Shown here: positions 55,801-63,511 of the stretch, piece by piece
Layout of the letters: every line of letters begins with the position of its first letter
Position numbering within the stretch: position 1 is the stretch's first letter
The notes under the pieces: model-generated
The model's input: the letters and a program-made list of their open reading frames with translations, nothing else
What the model was told of the DNA's origin: nothing
Databases searched by the model: none
Position numbers and translations under genes: made by a program
DNA from: UBA4416 sp038327195
GTDB taxonomy: Bacteria > Bacteroidota > Bacteroidia > B-17B0 > Aurantibacillaceae
NCBI GenBank assembly: GCA_038327195.1
Contig: JBBQKU010000016.1
Coordinates: 1 to 64,000, forward strand
Length of the DNA stretch: 64,000 bases
Reading direction: 5' to 3'

Positions 55801-56644
55801 TGTTTATATTGATTATGTGCCTGCTCCATTATTTTCAGTAGACAAACCAGCAGGTTGCCCTACACATTGTGTTAAATTTACAGACAATACATTACCAGTT
55901 ACTGGACCAGGAGTTAATGCTGATTGGAAATGGGTGTTTGGAGATGGTACAGAATTACATTCAGGTTCAGGAATTTCGCAAGCTCATTGTTACGAAAACT
56001 CTACCTCAAATCAACTAAATTTATTTGACATTAAATTAGTTGTAACAACCGATAGAGGTTGTACTGATTCTTTACAAAAAAATGGATTTATTACTGTTTA
56101 CCCTACTCCAATTGCAAACTTTACGGTTAATCCAAATCCGGGTAGCGTTGTGACACCATTAGAAGCCTTTACGAATGAAAGCCAAGATTATACAAAATGG
56201 TGGTGGAATTTTGGTGATGGCCCATTTGTAGATTCAACAAATATAAATCCTACTCATTATTATAATAGTGAAGATGCAAATACATATAGTTCCATTTTAA
56301 TGGTTCAAAATCAATATGGTTGTAGAGATACAGCATATGTAAAAGTTGAAATACAACCTGAGTTTACTTTTTATATTCCAAATGCATTTACTCCAGGAAC
56401 TGATGATGGTGTTAATGATATGTTTACAGGAATGGGTATTGGTATTGCAAAATATGAAATGTGGATTTATGACCGTTGGGGTGCATCAATTTATTACACT
56501 GATGATATTAAAAAAGGTTGGGATGGAAAAGTACAAGGAAAATCAAATCCAGTGCAACTAGATGTATATGTTTGGAAAGTAAAGCTAGTTGATGTATTAG
56601 GAAAAAAACATAGTTATGTAGGACATGTTACAATTGTAAAATAA
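52802..56644 (+). CDS. PKD-repeat protein with gliding-motility-associated C-terminal (type B T9SS) domain
   Basis: 1280 residues. Signal peptide 1-25 (ending SFTFG). Cys-rich N-terminal domain (about 26-170, 'QVAYCVNCNGDLRVYVEHW'). Then about eleven PKD-like domains of about 80-90 residues (about 235-1185), recognised by strands such as 'WSFGDGG', 'YNYGDG', 'WDFADG', 'WVFGDG' and 'WNFGDG'. The last 90 residues form a CHU_C-type domain ('FYIPNAFTPGTDDGVNDMF', 'YDRWGASIYYTDD', 'GWDGKVQGK'), the type B T9SS signal. It should be secreted through SprA. No enzyme domain is visible; an adhesin or scaffold role is inferred. Confidence 0.9.
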   Translation: METLNKKIKAYLVICFLAISSFTFGHSVQVAYCVNCNGDLRVYVEHWHATEPITSTTMNLNLTVGGVVTSISGVPSGGLYGVPFSALPGCATPATVFGSCPGSANTYNDWIYYDFFGVPAGVPITITVISGSTAFTMDGCGMYPAVTAPFTIPTSVAPAFVSQTVCGGSNFLSTIFSDPTKTTWTNSNPAIGLAASGSGNIGSFTANTFTTVQTAVITVSTQCYVTTFTLTVNPAPNPNFTFPAPVGGKFCKGTTIPFSLVNSFNIATTNWSFGDGGTSSLPGPSHTYTANGTYVVQLNITPSVGTCTAMSTQTISIYTPTANFSVANSCLNTSSTFTNSSTSPAIFAAQIYNYGDGTPNGASASHTYSATGTYTVKLVVTDANLCKDSINKVIVISPNPIIAFSTNSVCLGSTTSFTNTTTVPLPSTITTWAWDFDNNGSVDNATQNPTNLFATSGTFSVELKAITNNGCKDSLIVPVIVNAIPTATFTPINACEGATIALNNTSNIPAPDNISIYAWSFGAGALPLSTSSVLNPIGLNYLSSGVKTITLTITANTTCTATITQTVTVYPTPVSSFSATSVCQATATAFTDLSTTGTGTINAWSWDYTNDGAPDNTTQNPTFTFPSSGTYTTALTVTSSNLCVNTTTMLINVWGHTIPNFSPDNVCYGAATTFTNFTNITTNPNVGSAPSYIWDFADGTATVTTTNPSHTYTLGANINAIYNVTLTSTSSHGCVDVISKNVNVYSIPTASFTSDSVCFGSPTHLLDASNGNGNTVNGYSWDFSSNGTVDVTGLSNPNFTFPSAGSNLVTYTASSTPTLGLTCYNSTNTITVWVNPLPNANFTFVNRCINAQPNTFDASSSTISVGTNTAYAWSYADAGTGTGITPTHNYALAGTYNVTLTVTSDKGCQSKIVKPVDVYQKPIMSVSNSNACLTKVMTFTANTLPGSGTVSNWFWDVNNTINTIELSGQSNSFIFPASGNQTVTLVSETTNGCRDTLKKIVYIDYVPAPLFSVDKPAGCPTHCVKFTDNTLPVTGPGVNADWKWVFGDGTELHSGSGISQAHCYENSTSNQLNLFDIKLVVTTDRGCTDSLQKNGFITVYPTPIANFTVNPNPGSVVTPLEAFTNESQDYTKWWWNFGDGPFVDSTNINPTHYYNSEDANTYSSILMVQNQYGCRDTAYVKVEIQPEFTFYIPNAFTPGTDDGVNDMFTGMGIGIAKYEMWIYDRWGASIYYTDDIKKGWDGKVQGKSNPVQLDVYVWKVKLVDVLGKKHSYVGHVTIVK

Positions 56645-56663
56645 TTACATAAAAAATCAAAAC

Positions 56664-56698
56664 AAAAAAGAGCTTCATTAATCATGAAGCTCTTTTTT
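56664..56698 (+). terminator. Terminator of the PKD-repeat protein gene
   Basis: AAAAAAGAGCTTCAT (56664-56678) pairs perfectly with ATGAAGCTCTTTTTT (56684-56698), 15 bp, loop TAATC. It starts 20 bp after the stop. Confidence 0.92.
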
Positions 56699-56792
56699 GT
56701 TTTCAATAACAGGGAACAAAACGGATTATAAACATTGACAATTTCGATTTATCGTTATAATAGTAATTCCAATTATTCATTTTTTTAAAACA

Positions 56793-56820
56793 AAAAAGTC
56801 CGCTAAATTGCGGACTTTTT
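56793..56820 (-). terminator. Terminator of ahcY
   Basis: AAAAAGTCCGC (56793-56803) pairs with GCGGACTTTTT (56810-56820), loop TAAATT. It ends 20 bp from the ahcY stop on the minus strand. Confidence 0.88.
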
Positions 56821-56839
56821 ATATTTCAATAATTAAAGA

Positions 56840-58159
56840 TTAGTATCTGTAAGCATCTCCTTTAAAAGGACCAGCAACAGGAACACCAATATAATCAGCT
56901 TGATCTTTGTTTAATGTATCTAATTCTACACCAATTTTAGCTAAATGTAAACGAGCTACTTTTTCATCTAAAATTTTTGGTAAAACATATACTTTTTTCT
57001 CATATGCTGCAGTGTTTGTCCATAACTCTAATTGAGCTAACGTTTGGTTTGTAAATGAATTACTCATTACAAAACTTGGATGACCAGTTGCACAACCTAA
57101 ATTTACTAAACGACCTTCAGCTAAAACAATAATATTTTTTCCGTTAATTGTATATTGATCTACTTGTGGTTTAACAGTATCTTTAGAAGCACCATAGGTT
57201 TTGTTTAACCAAGCCATATCAATTTCAGTATCAAAGTGACCGATGTTACAAACAATAGCACCATGTTTCATCATTTCAAAATGACGACCTACAATAATAT
57301 CTTTATTACCAGTAGTTGTAACTAAAATGTCTGCAATTTTAGCAGCATTGTCCATTTTCATGACTTGGTAACCATCCATTGCCGCTTGTAAAGCACATAT
57401 TGGGTCAATTTCAGTAACAATAACACGCACACCTTGTGATGATAATGATAAAGCAGAGCCTTTTCCAACATCACCATAACCAGCTACAACAGCAACTTTA
57501 CCAGCCATCATAACGTCAGTAGCTCTACGTATTGCATCAACTAATGACTCACGACAACCGTATTTATTATCAAATTTAGATTTAGTAACAGAATCATTCA
57601 CGTTGATAGCTGGTAACAATAAAGTACCATTTTTCATACGCTCATATAAACGGTGAACTCCTGTAGTCGTTTCTTCAGATAAACCTTTGATAGCTGCTGC
57701 TAATTCAGGATAAACATCAAATACTAAGTTAGTTAAATCACCGCCATCATCTAATATCATGTTTAAAGGCTGACGTTCTTCACCAAACCATAATGTTTGC
57801 TCAATACACCAATCAAATTCTTCTGCACTCATACCTTTCCAAGCATAAACTTGTATACCTGCTGCTGCAATAGCTGCTGCTGCATGATCTTGAGTAGAAA
57901 AAATATTACAAGAACTCCAAGTAACTTCTGCACCTAAAGCTGTTAATGTTTCAATTAATACTGCTGTTTGGATAGTCATGTGTAAACAACCTGCAATACG
58001 AGCACCTTTTAAAGGTTGAGAAGCGCCATATTCTTTACGAAGAGACATCAATCCTGGCATTTCTTCTTCTGCCAATTTAATTTCCTTACGACCCCATTCT
58101 GCTAATGAGATGTCTTTTACTTTGTACGCTAAGTACTTTCCTGTTGCTACTGCTGACAT
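56840..58159 (-). CDS. ahcY: S-adenosyl-L-homocysteine hydrolase
   Basis: 439 residues. The NAD-binding 'VVAGYGDVGKGSALSL', the substrate region 'LHMTIQTAVLIETL', 'SSCNIFSTQDHAAAAI' (with conserved His), and the C-terminal 'KGDAYRY' are all typical. It splits S-adenosylhomocysteine into adenosine and homocysteine to keep methylation running. Preceded by its own promoter. Confidence 0.98.
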   Translation of the reverse strand: MSAVATGKYLAYKVKDISLAEWGRKEIKLAEEEMPGLMSLRKEYGASQPLKGARIAGCLHMTIQTAVLIETLTALGAEVTWSSCNIFSTQDHAAAAIAAAGIQVYAWKGMSAEEFDWCIEQTLWFGEERQPLNMILDDGGDLTNLVFDVYPELAAAIKGLSEETTTGVHRLYERMKNGTLLLPAINVNDSVTKSKFDNKYGCRESLVDAIRRATDVMMAGKVAVVAGYGDVGKGSALSLSSQGVRVIVTEIDPICALQAAMDGYQVMKMDNAAKIADILVTTTGNKDIIVGRHFEMMKHGAIVCNIGHFDTEIDMAWLNKTYGASKDTVKPQVDQYTINGKNIIVLAEGRLVNLGCATGHPSFVMSNSFTNQTLAQLELWTNTAAYEKKVYVLPKILDEKVARLHLAKIGVELDTLNKDQADYIGVPVAGPFKGDAYRY

Positions 58160-58199
58160 GTAATTTATTATTTTAGTTATTATTATTTTTTATATCTTT

Positions 58200-58231
58200 C
58201 AAAGATAAGACATAAGTTTGTAACACTCAAA
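58200..58231 (-). promoter_or_regulatory. Bacteroidota-type promoter of ahcY
   Basis: On the minus strand TTTG (58231-58228), 20 bp spacer, and TATCTTTG (58207-58200), a full TAnnTTTG match. The ATG lies 41 bp downstream. Confidence 0.65.
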
Positions 58232-58239
58232 TTTTTAAA

Positions 58240-58842
58240 TTGTTTAATAATATTTTGATTTCAGTTTTTAACATAAAAGAAGGTTTAGTAATTGGATTAC
58301 TTCAATTAAACGAATTTGCTAAAGCCAATCATCTCATTCAAAAAAGAGAAATCGAAACAAAAGGGAAACAATACCTCATTAATTACTTGCTCAACAAAGA
58401 TATTGAAATTCGATATGACGAAAATGGAAAGCCTCATATTTTCAATGATTCCAAACACATTTCAATTACCCATTCTCATGATAAAATTGCAATCATCATT
58501 AATGATCATGAGAAAACAGGAATAGATATTGAATTAATAAGAGATAAAGTTTTAAAGATAAAACATAAATTTTTATCTGAATCAGAGCTCGAAAATGCTG
58601 AAGATGACCCTGAAAAATTACTAATATATTGGGGGGCAAAGGAAAGTTTATATAAAATTTATGGCTTAAAAGAGGTGGATTTTATTAAAAATTTACATAT
58701 TAAACCATTTATTAAGCATAATTTAGGAACAATTATTGGCACCATTGATATGTTTAATTTTAATCATTCTTTTGAATTAAATTATTTAAAAATGGAGGAT
58801 TATATGTTAGTATACTCATTAAGACAAATACCATCGTGTTAG
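58240..58842 (+). CDS. 4'-phosphopantetheinyl transferase superfamily protein
   Basis: 200 residues; TTG start at 58240 is the first in-frame candidate. The magnesium and phosphopantetheine motifs are visible: 'TGIDIELIRDKVLKI' (G-I-D-I-E) and 'WGAKESLYKIYG' (W..KES). The length fits the Sfp-like group. It transfers phosphopantetheine from coenzyme A to a carrier protein. The stop overlaps the start of the GGGP-synthase-like gene (GTG within ...GTGTTAG). Confidence 0.85.
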   Translation: MFNNILISVFNIKEGLVIGLLQLNEFAKANHLIQKREIETKGKQYLINYLLNKDIEIRYDENGKPHIFNDSKHISITHSHDKIAIIINDHEKTGIDIELIRDKVLKIKHKFLSESELENAEDDPEKLLIYWGAKESLYKIYGLKEVDFIKNLHIKPFIKHNLGTIIGTIDMFNFNHSFELNYLKMEDYMLVYSLRQIPSC

Positions 58843-59522
58843 AAAAAACAGAACATACAAAACTCATTGTACTTATCGATCCTGATAAATACAATCCAGC
58901 TTTGGTAGAAATAGCTAATATATGCAACGTATATTGTTTTTTTGTTGGTGGAAGTAAAATCAAATCAGGGCTTTTCGAAAAAACGATTAAATCAATAAAA
59001 TCAAAATCAAAAATACCAGTCATTATTTTTCCTGGAGATGAAACTCAAATATCTAAACATGCAGACGGACTCTTGATTTTATCATTATTATCAGGTAGAA
59101 ATCCAGAATATTTAATTGGTAAACATGTAACTGCTGCAAAAAAAATAAAGGACTCAAAATTAAAAACAATCCCAGTTGGTTATCTTTTAGTTAATGGAAA
59201 TAAAACTTCAACAACTCAAAAAATAACCAAAACAAAACCATTAACTACGCAAAAAGAAATAATCGAAACAGCTATAGCTGGCGAATTATTGGGAAAACAA
59301 CTTATTTATTTAGAATCTGGAAGTGGCGCAAAATCAACTATAAAAAATGCCATTATAACTGCCGTAAAAAAGCAAATTACAATTCCTGTTATTGTAGGTG
59401 GAGGAATCAATACAATTACTAAGGCAAAAAGCATTTTAAAATCAAATCCGGATTATATGGTTATTGGAAACGCCTTGGAAATTGAACCTGCATTTTTAAA
59501 AGAATTAAATAAATTAATTTAG
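58836..59522 (+). CDS. Geranylgeranylglyceryl/heptaprenylglyceryl phosphate synthase family protein
   Basis: 228 residues, GTG start at 58836. TIM-barrel of the GGGPS/PcrB family: 'LIDPDKYNPAL', 'FFVGGSKIKSG', 'IIFPGDETQISKHADGLL', 'LLSGRNPEYLIG', 'YLESGSGA', 'VGGGINTITKA' and 'MVIGNALEIEP'. These sites bind glycerol-1-phosphate and the prenyl chain. Bacteroidota carry group II members thought to make ether-linked prenylglyceryl phosphates; the cellular role in the phylum is not settled. Confidence 0.92.
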   Translation: MLEKTEHTKLIVLIDPDKYNPALVEIANICNVYCFFVGGSKIKSGLFEKTIKSIKSKSKIPVIIFPGDETQISKHADGLLILSLLSGRNPEYLIGKHVTAAKKIKDSKLKTIPVGYLLVNGNKTSTTQKITKTKPLTTQKEIIETAIAGELLGKQLIYLESGSGAKSTIKNAIITAVKKQITIPVIVGGGINTITKAKSILKSNPDYMVIGNALEIEPAFLKELNKLI

Positions 59523-59554
59523 TATTTATAAAAAGTATTTTATATAATTAAGCT

Positions 59555-60187
59555 ATGAAATTAATTGTAATAACACCTTCAAAAAAACAGGACAATGAAA
59601 TTGGGGCAGTAATTAATATGTTTGAAGCTGGATTAGATACGCTTCATATTCGCAAAAATCGTTTTTCTACAAAAGAATTGGAGGAATATATTAAAGAAAT
59701 TCCTGCTCATTTTCACAACCGCATTATAATTCACTCCCATCATAAACTGGCATTAAAATATAATTTAAAAGGATTTCATTTTACGGCTACACATCTTGAA
59801 AGAAAATTAAGATTATGGTGGAATACAAAAATGATTTATTTACGAAAGCCTAAACTCACAAAATCCATCTCATTTAAACGAATGAGCGAAATTTACGAAC
59901 CTGAAAAAGTAAAAACAGATTATTGTTTTTTAGGAACTATGTTTCATAATGTATCTGGAGAGTTGTATTCAGGATTTTACAAAGAAACCATGGTGGCAGC
60001 AAATGCCAAATCTGGTAAAAAAATAATTGCCCGTGGAGGAATTAATCCAAAAAGTGTTGATATGGCATACCAATTAGGGTTTCATGGAGTAGCGCTTTAT
60101 GGTTATTTATGGAAAAGCACAAGCCCTTTTACTAAATATCTTGAATTTATTAATTATTGTAAAGAAAAAAATATTCCTTTAGATTAG
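59555..60187 (+). CDS. ThiE/TenI-like thiamine phosphate synthase homologue
   Basis: 210 residues, TIM-barrel of the ThiE/TenI superfamily. Visible are 'LDTLHIRKNRFSTKEL' (corresponding to QLRxK), 'LGTMFHNVSGELYSGF' (GT..S-like phosphate site) and 'IIARGGINPKSVDMAYQLGFHGVALYGYL' (cited in part). The central 'H-x-G-Q-D' motif of active ThiE is replaced by 'GFHFTATHLERK', so the enzyme may be diverged. It lies 32 bp after the GGGPS gene and its stop shares a base with the pnuC start. Confidence 0.65.
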   Translation: MKLIVITPSKKQDNEIGAVINMFEAGLDTLHIRKNRFSTKELEEYIKEIPAHFHNRIIIHSHHKLALKYNLKGFHFTATHLERKLRLWWNTKMIYLRKPKLTKSISFKRMSEIYEPEKVKTDYCFLGTMFHNVSGELYSGFYKETMVAANAKSGKKIIARGGINPKSVDMAYQLGFHGVALYGYLWKSTSPFTKYLEFINYCKEKNIPLD

Positions 60188-60735
60188 TGACTGTAATAGA
60201 TTTATTAGCTTTAATTTTTGGAATATTAGGTGTTTTACTTACTATAAAAGAAACGATTTGGTGTTGGCTGGCTGATATTATTTCAGTATCGCTCCAAGGT
60301 TTTGTTTTTTATAAAGCCCGATTATTTGGCGATTTTTCATTGCAAATTTTTTATTTAATTAGTGGCATATATGGGTGGTTTTATTGGAATAAACATAAAA
60401 CGAAAGAATTCAAAGTTTCCAAAATGTCGAAGAAAAATTGGGTTTTAGTAATTTTCGGGAATGTAACGTTGAGTATTATTCTTTACCCAATTTTAAATTA
60501 TTTTAAGACAGATCAAGTAATTATTGAATCCATTTTAACATCCTCTAGCCTTATCTGTACCTACATGATGGCAAAAAAATGGATAGAAAATTGGATTTTT
60601 TGGATATTAATTGATTTAGCTTATGTATATTTATATTTAATAAAACATTTGCCGACATACGCAATACTTTATTTGTTTTTTAGTGTAATGGCATTTTACG
60701 GTTTCTATATATGGAGAAAAAAATTAAAAAAATAG
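60187..60735 (+). CDS. pnuC: Nicotinamide riboside/mononucleotide transporter PnuC
   Basis: 182 residues, seven or so membrane helices. GTG start at 60187 overlaps the preceding stop by one base. The pattern 'WCWLADIISVSLQGFVFYKA' followed by 'LFGDFSLQIFYLISGIYGW' is characteristic of PnuC. It facilitates uptake of nicotinamide riboside, which is trapped by phosphorylation. A NadR-type kinase is encoded next (25-bp overlap), fitting this scheme. Related PnuT proteins carry thiamine and the ThiE-like neighbour makes that alternative worth keeping in mind. Confidence 0.88.
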   Translation: MTVIDLLALIFGILGVLLTIKETIWCWLADIISVSLQGFVFYKARLFGDFSLQIFYLISGIYGWFYWNKHKTKEFKVSKMSKKNWVLVIFGNVTLSIILYPILNYFKTDQVIIESILTSSSLICTYMMAKKWIENWIFWILIDLAYVYLYLIKHLPTYAILYLFFSVMAFYGFYIWRKKLKK

Positions 60736-61241
60736 CAATTCTTGGCGCTGAAAGCACTGGAAAATCAGTTATATGCGAGCAATTAGCAAAACATTATAAT
60801 ACTGTTTTTGTTCCAGAATACGCTCGCACATATTTTGAAGAACACGATATAAATAATTATACTACTTCAGATTTAGAAGTAATTGCAAAAAATCAAATTG
60901 AATTAGAAAAAGAATACAATAGTAAAGCAACCGATTTTTTATTTTGCGATACATCATTGATTACTGTTAAAATTTGGTCAACTCATAAATTCAATAAAGT
61001 ACCAAAATTTATTACAGAATTTATTAAACCAACTGATTACGATTTATATTTAATTTCAAATAATGACGTTCAATGGGTTATTGACCCACAAAGGAGAAAT
61101 GAAGATCTACGCGAACATTTATTTAAGTGGAATAAGCATGAGCTTCAAAAATTAAGCGTGGATTATAAAATCATAAAAGGTGTTGGAGAAGATCGGTTAA
61201 AATGTGCGATTCAATTGATTGATGAAACGTTTAACCAGTAG
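60711..61241 (+). CDS. NadR-like nicotinamide riboside kinase (P-loop ATPase)
   Basis: 176 residues. Walker A 'ILGAESTGKSVICEQLAKHY' at 9-28 and 'VPEYARTYFEEHDI' are typical of the kinase half of NadR, as are 'FLFCDTSLITVKIWS' and 'WVIDPQRR'. It lacks the NMN adenylyltransferase and DNA-binding parts of full NadR. It should phosphorylate nicotinamide riboside entering through PnuC. It overlaps pnuC by 25 bp, and its 3' end overlaps the convergent alpha/beta hydrolase gene by 11 bp. Confidence 0.85.
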   Translation: MEKKIKKIAILGAESTGKSVICEQLAKHYNTVFVPEYARTYFEEHDINNYTTSDLEVIAKNQIELEKEYNSKATDFLFCDTSLITVKIWSTHKFNKVPKFITEFIKPTDYDLYLISNNDVQWVIDPQRRNEDLREHLFKWNKHELQKLSVDYKIIKGVGEDRLKCAIQLIDETFNQ

Positions 61242-62004
61242 AAATAAATTTTAACACACTATTAAAAAACAACTCTGGTTGTTCGGCATGCACCCAATGT
61301 CCGCTATTAGTAATTGTTTCCAGTTCACAATTTGTAAATCTTGCTTTAATATCAACGCAATCATTATCATTTATGTAATTAGATTTTTGTCCTCTAATAA
61401 ATAAAAATGGTTTATCACTAGTAAAAAAAGGCAATTCAACACCAATTGAATCAATATTACTTGAAATTACTTTTAAATTAAAACGCCAATCCATTTGTTT
61501 TGTTTCATCTTCTCGCCAATAAATATTTTTTAGCAAAAATTGTTTAGTCCCAAAATCTGAAATATAATTTCCTAAAATTACTTCTGCTTCTTTCCTTGTA
61601 TTTATATTAGAAAAATCAACCGCATTAAGCGCATCTAAAACATCCTGATGATGCGGTTCATATGCTCTTGGAGCAATATCAACAACTATATTTTTCAAAG
61701 AAATTGTTGGATATAATAATTCGAAAAACAAAACTGTTTTCCCGCCCATGCTATGCCCTAAAAGAATTGGGTTCTGCAAATTATGAAAATCAATAAACTC
61801 TTTTAAATCATGTGCCATAGCCTCATAACTCCATACTTCGCTGTGAGGTGATAAACCATGATTCCTTTGGTCGATTGTAAATACTCTATATCCAGAATCT
61901 GCAAATCGTTTTGCCAGGGTATTCCAATTATCACTTTGTCCAAATAAACCATGTAAAATAATTAAAGGTTGACCTTGTCCAAATTCTCTATATGCTAGTT
62001 TCAT
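61231..62004 (-). CDS. Alpha/beta hydrolase, YbfF-like
   Basis: 257 residues. 'LIILHGLFGQSDNWNTLAKR' (oxyanion hole HG), nucleophile in 'LLGHSMGGKTVL' (G-H-S-M-G), acid probably in 'FIRGQKSNYINDND', and catalytic His in 'ITNSGHWVHAEQP'. The sequence 'RVFTIDQRNHGLSPHSEVWSYEAM' (cited in part) fits the YbfF esterase group. It is cytosolic and its natural substrate is unknown. The 3' end overlaps the NadR-like gene. Confidence 0.88.
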   Translation of the reverse strand: MKLAYREFGQGQPLIILHGLFGQSDNWNTLAKRFADSGYRVFTIDQRNHGLSPHSEVWSYEAMAHDLKEFIDFHNLQNPILLGHSMGGKTVLFFELLYPTISLKNIVVDIAPRAYEPHHQDVLDALNAVDFSNINTRKEAEVILGNYISDFGTKQFLLKNIYWREDETKQMDWRFNLKVISSNIDSIGVELPFFTSDKPFLFIRGQKSNYINDNDCVDIKARFTNCELETITNSGHWVHAEQPELFFNSVLKFISTG

Positions 62005-62011
62005 TCTATAT

Positions 62012-62140
62012 TTTTATTGAACGCTGATACTGCTGATTATTTATGATTAGAAAAGATTAGAAATATTTGTAATTTATATCTATGTAATAAAAAAAATCAT
62101 AATCTATCATAACCATCTGCGTTATCTGTGTTCTATTAAT
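62012..62140. repeat. Degenerate intergenic repeat of the 'aatctgcg/ctgtgtt' type
   Basis: The 138-bp gap between the hydrolase and cinA holds 'aacgctgatactgctgatta', 'atctatgtaat' and 'catctgcgttatctgtgttc'. The word atctatgtaat also occurs in the 15.8-kb palindrome. The arms are imperfect. No gene is visible in the gap. Confidence 0.45.
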
Positions 62141-62142
62141 TA

Positions 62143-63408
62143 TCAATCTTCAATTTTTAAAATTAATTTTCTTAACATATTCATTGCAGTAATTGCAGTA
62201 GTTTGAATATTTCTTAACCTATTATCACCAAAAACAAATTGTTTTGAAATAACTTGTTCTTCATAAGCAACAGCTATCCATGTTGTGCCAACTGGTTTTT
62301 CGAGAGTGCCTCCACTCGGCCCTGCAATGCCCGAAACAGCAATAGCAACATTTGCGTTAAACCGAACTAACGTTTGTTTTACCATAGCAATAACACATTC
62401 TTCACTCACAGCCCCACTCGTTTCAAAAATTGTATTGTCAACACTTAATAAATTATGTTTAAATTCATTATGATAGGGCACAATACAACCATTAAAATAT
62501 GCTGAACTTCCTGCTACACTAGTAATTAAATGAGAAATATACCCACCTGTACAACTCTCAGCCAACCCTAATTTTAATTTTTTATCTAATAAAAGTTTAC
62601 CTAAAATGTTTTCCAATTTAGGCTGTTCTTCACCATAAATCTCATAACCATAAATAAATTTATCAATCAATGGTTTCACTTTTTCAACTTCAAAATCAAT
62701 TTTTTGTTTTAATTTAACGTCATCAAATCCTTTGCTACTTAATCTTAAACGAACCATTCCCGGAGAAGGTAAATAAGCCAAACCAATTTCATTTATTGCT
62801 AAGCCGTCTTCCCAATCACTAATCAATTCAGAAAGTACACTTTCTCCAATTCCTTGAGTCAAAATAGTTTTATGATAGATGAAGGGCAGTTTATATCTTT
62901 TCTTAAATTCAGGAATAACATCGTCAGTAATCATTCCCTGCATTTCGTAAGGCACTCCAGGCATCGAAATAAAATGAACATTGTTTTTTTCAATCCACAT
63001 TCCAGGAGCTGTTCCATTTTTATTTCGAATTACTTTACATCCAAAAGGAACTTCGGCTTGCTTTTTATTGATATCCGAAACATCTTTATTACGTTTATTG
63101 AAAAATAGAGTTACATCAGATAGTACATCTGCATCTGTAACTAAATGTGTATTAAAATATTCGCAAAATGTACTTTTAGTAATGTCATCTTTTGTTGGCC
63201 CTAATCCGCCTGTAATTAAAACAATATCGGCTCGTTTACTAGCTGCATTTAAGGCGTCAATAATGGCATGTTTTTTATCAGCAACTGAACTCATGTGTAT
63301 AACACTTATACCAGCCTCATTAAGCTGTTGAGCCATCCAAACCGAATTTGTATTTATTATCTGCCCAATTAATATTTCGTCTCCAATTGTTAAAAGTTCT
63401 GCATTCAT
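62143..63408 (-). CDS. cinA: CinA: competence/damage-inducible protein A with nicotinamide-nucleotide amidohydrolase domain
   Basis: 421 residues. N-terminal MoCF-like domain (about 1-170: 'AELLTIGDEILIGQIINTNS', 'VLITGGLGPTKDDIT', 'ISMPGVPYEMQGM') and C-terminal PncC/CinA domain (about 260-415: 'LGLAESCTGGYISHLIT', 'GAVSEECVIAMVKQT', 'VAVSGIAGPSGGT', 'KPVGTTWIAV'). The PncC domain deamidates nicotinamide mononucleotide to nicotinic acid mononucleotide. With PnuC and the NadR-like kinase nearby it extends an NAD-salvage theme. Confidence 0.95.
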   Translation of the reverse strand: MNAELLTIGDEILIGQIINTNSVWMAQQLNEAGISVIHMSSVADKKHAIIDALNAASKRADIVLITGGLGPTKDDITKSTFCEYFNTHLVTDADVLSDVTLFFNKRNKDVSDINKKQAEVPFGCKVIRNKNGTAPGMWIEKNNVHFISMPGVPYEMQGMITDDVIPEFKKRYKLPFIYHKTILTQGIGESVLSELISDWEDGLAINEIGLAYLPSPGMVRLRLSSKGFDDVKLKQKIDFEVEKVKPLIDKFIYGYEIYGEEQPKLENILGKLLLDKKLKLGLAESCTGGYISHLITSVAGSSAYFNGCIVPYHNEFKHNLLSVDNTIFETSGAVSEECVIAMVKQTLVRFNANVAIAVSGIAGPSGGTLEKPVGTTWIAVAYEEQVISKQFVFGDNRLRNIQTTAITAMNMLRKLILKIED

Positions 63409-63511
63409 TTAAAAAAATATTATTTATTAATGCCATTTGATTCTATATTTGGCAAAGTATTTGTAAATCTACATTTTTAAATTAATTCAAATAAAAAATA
63501 AAATATCAAAA

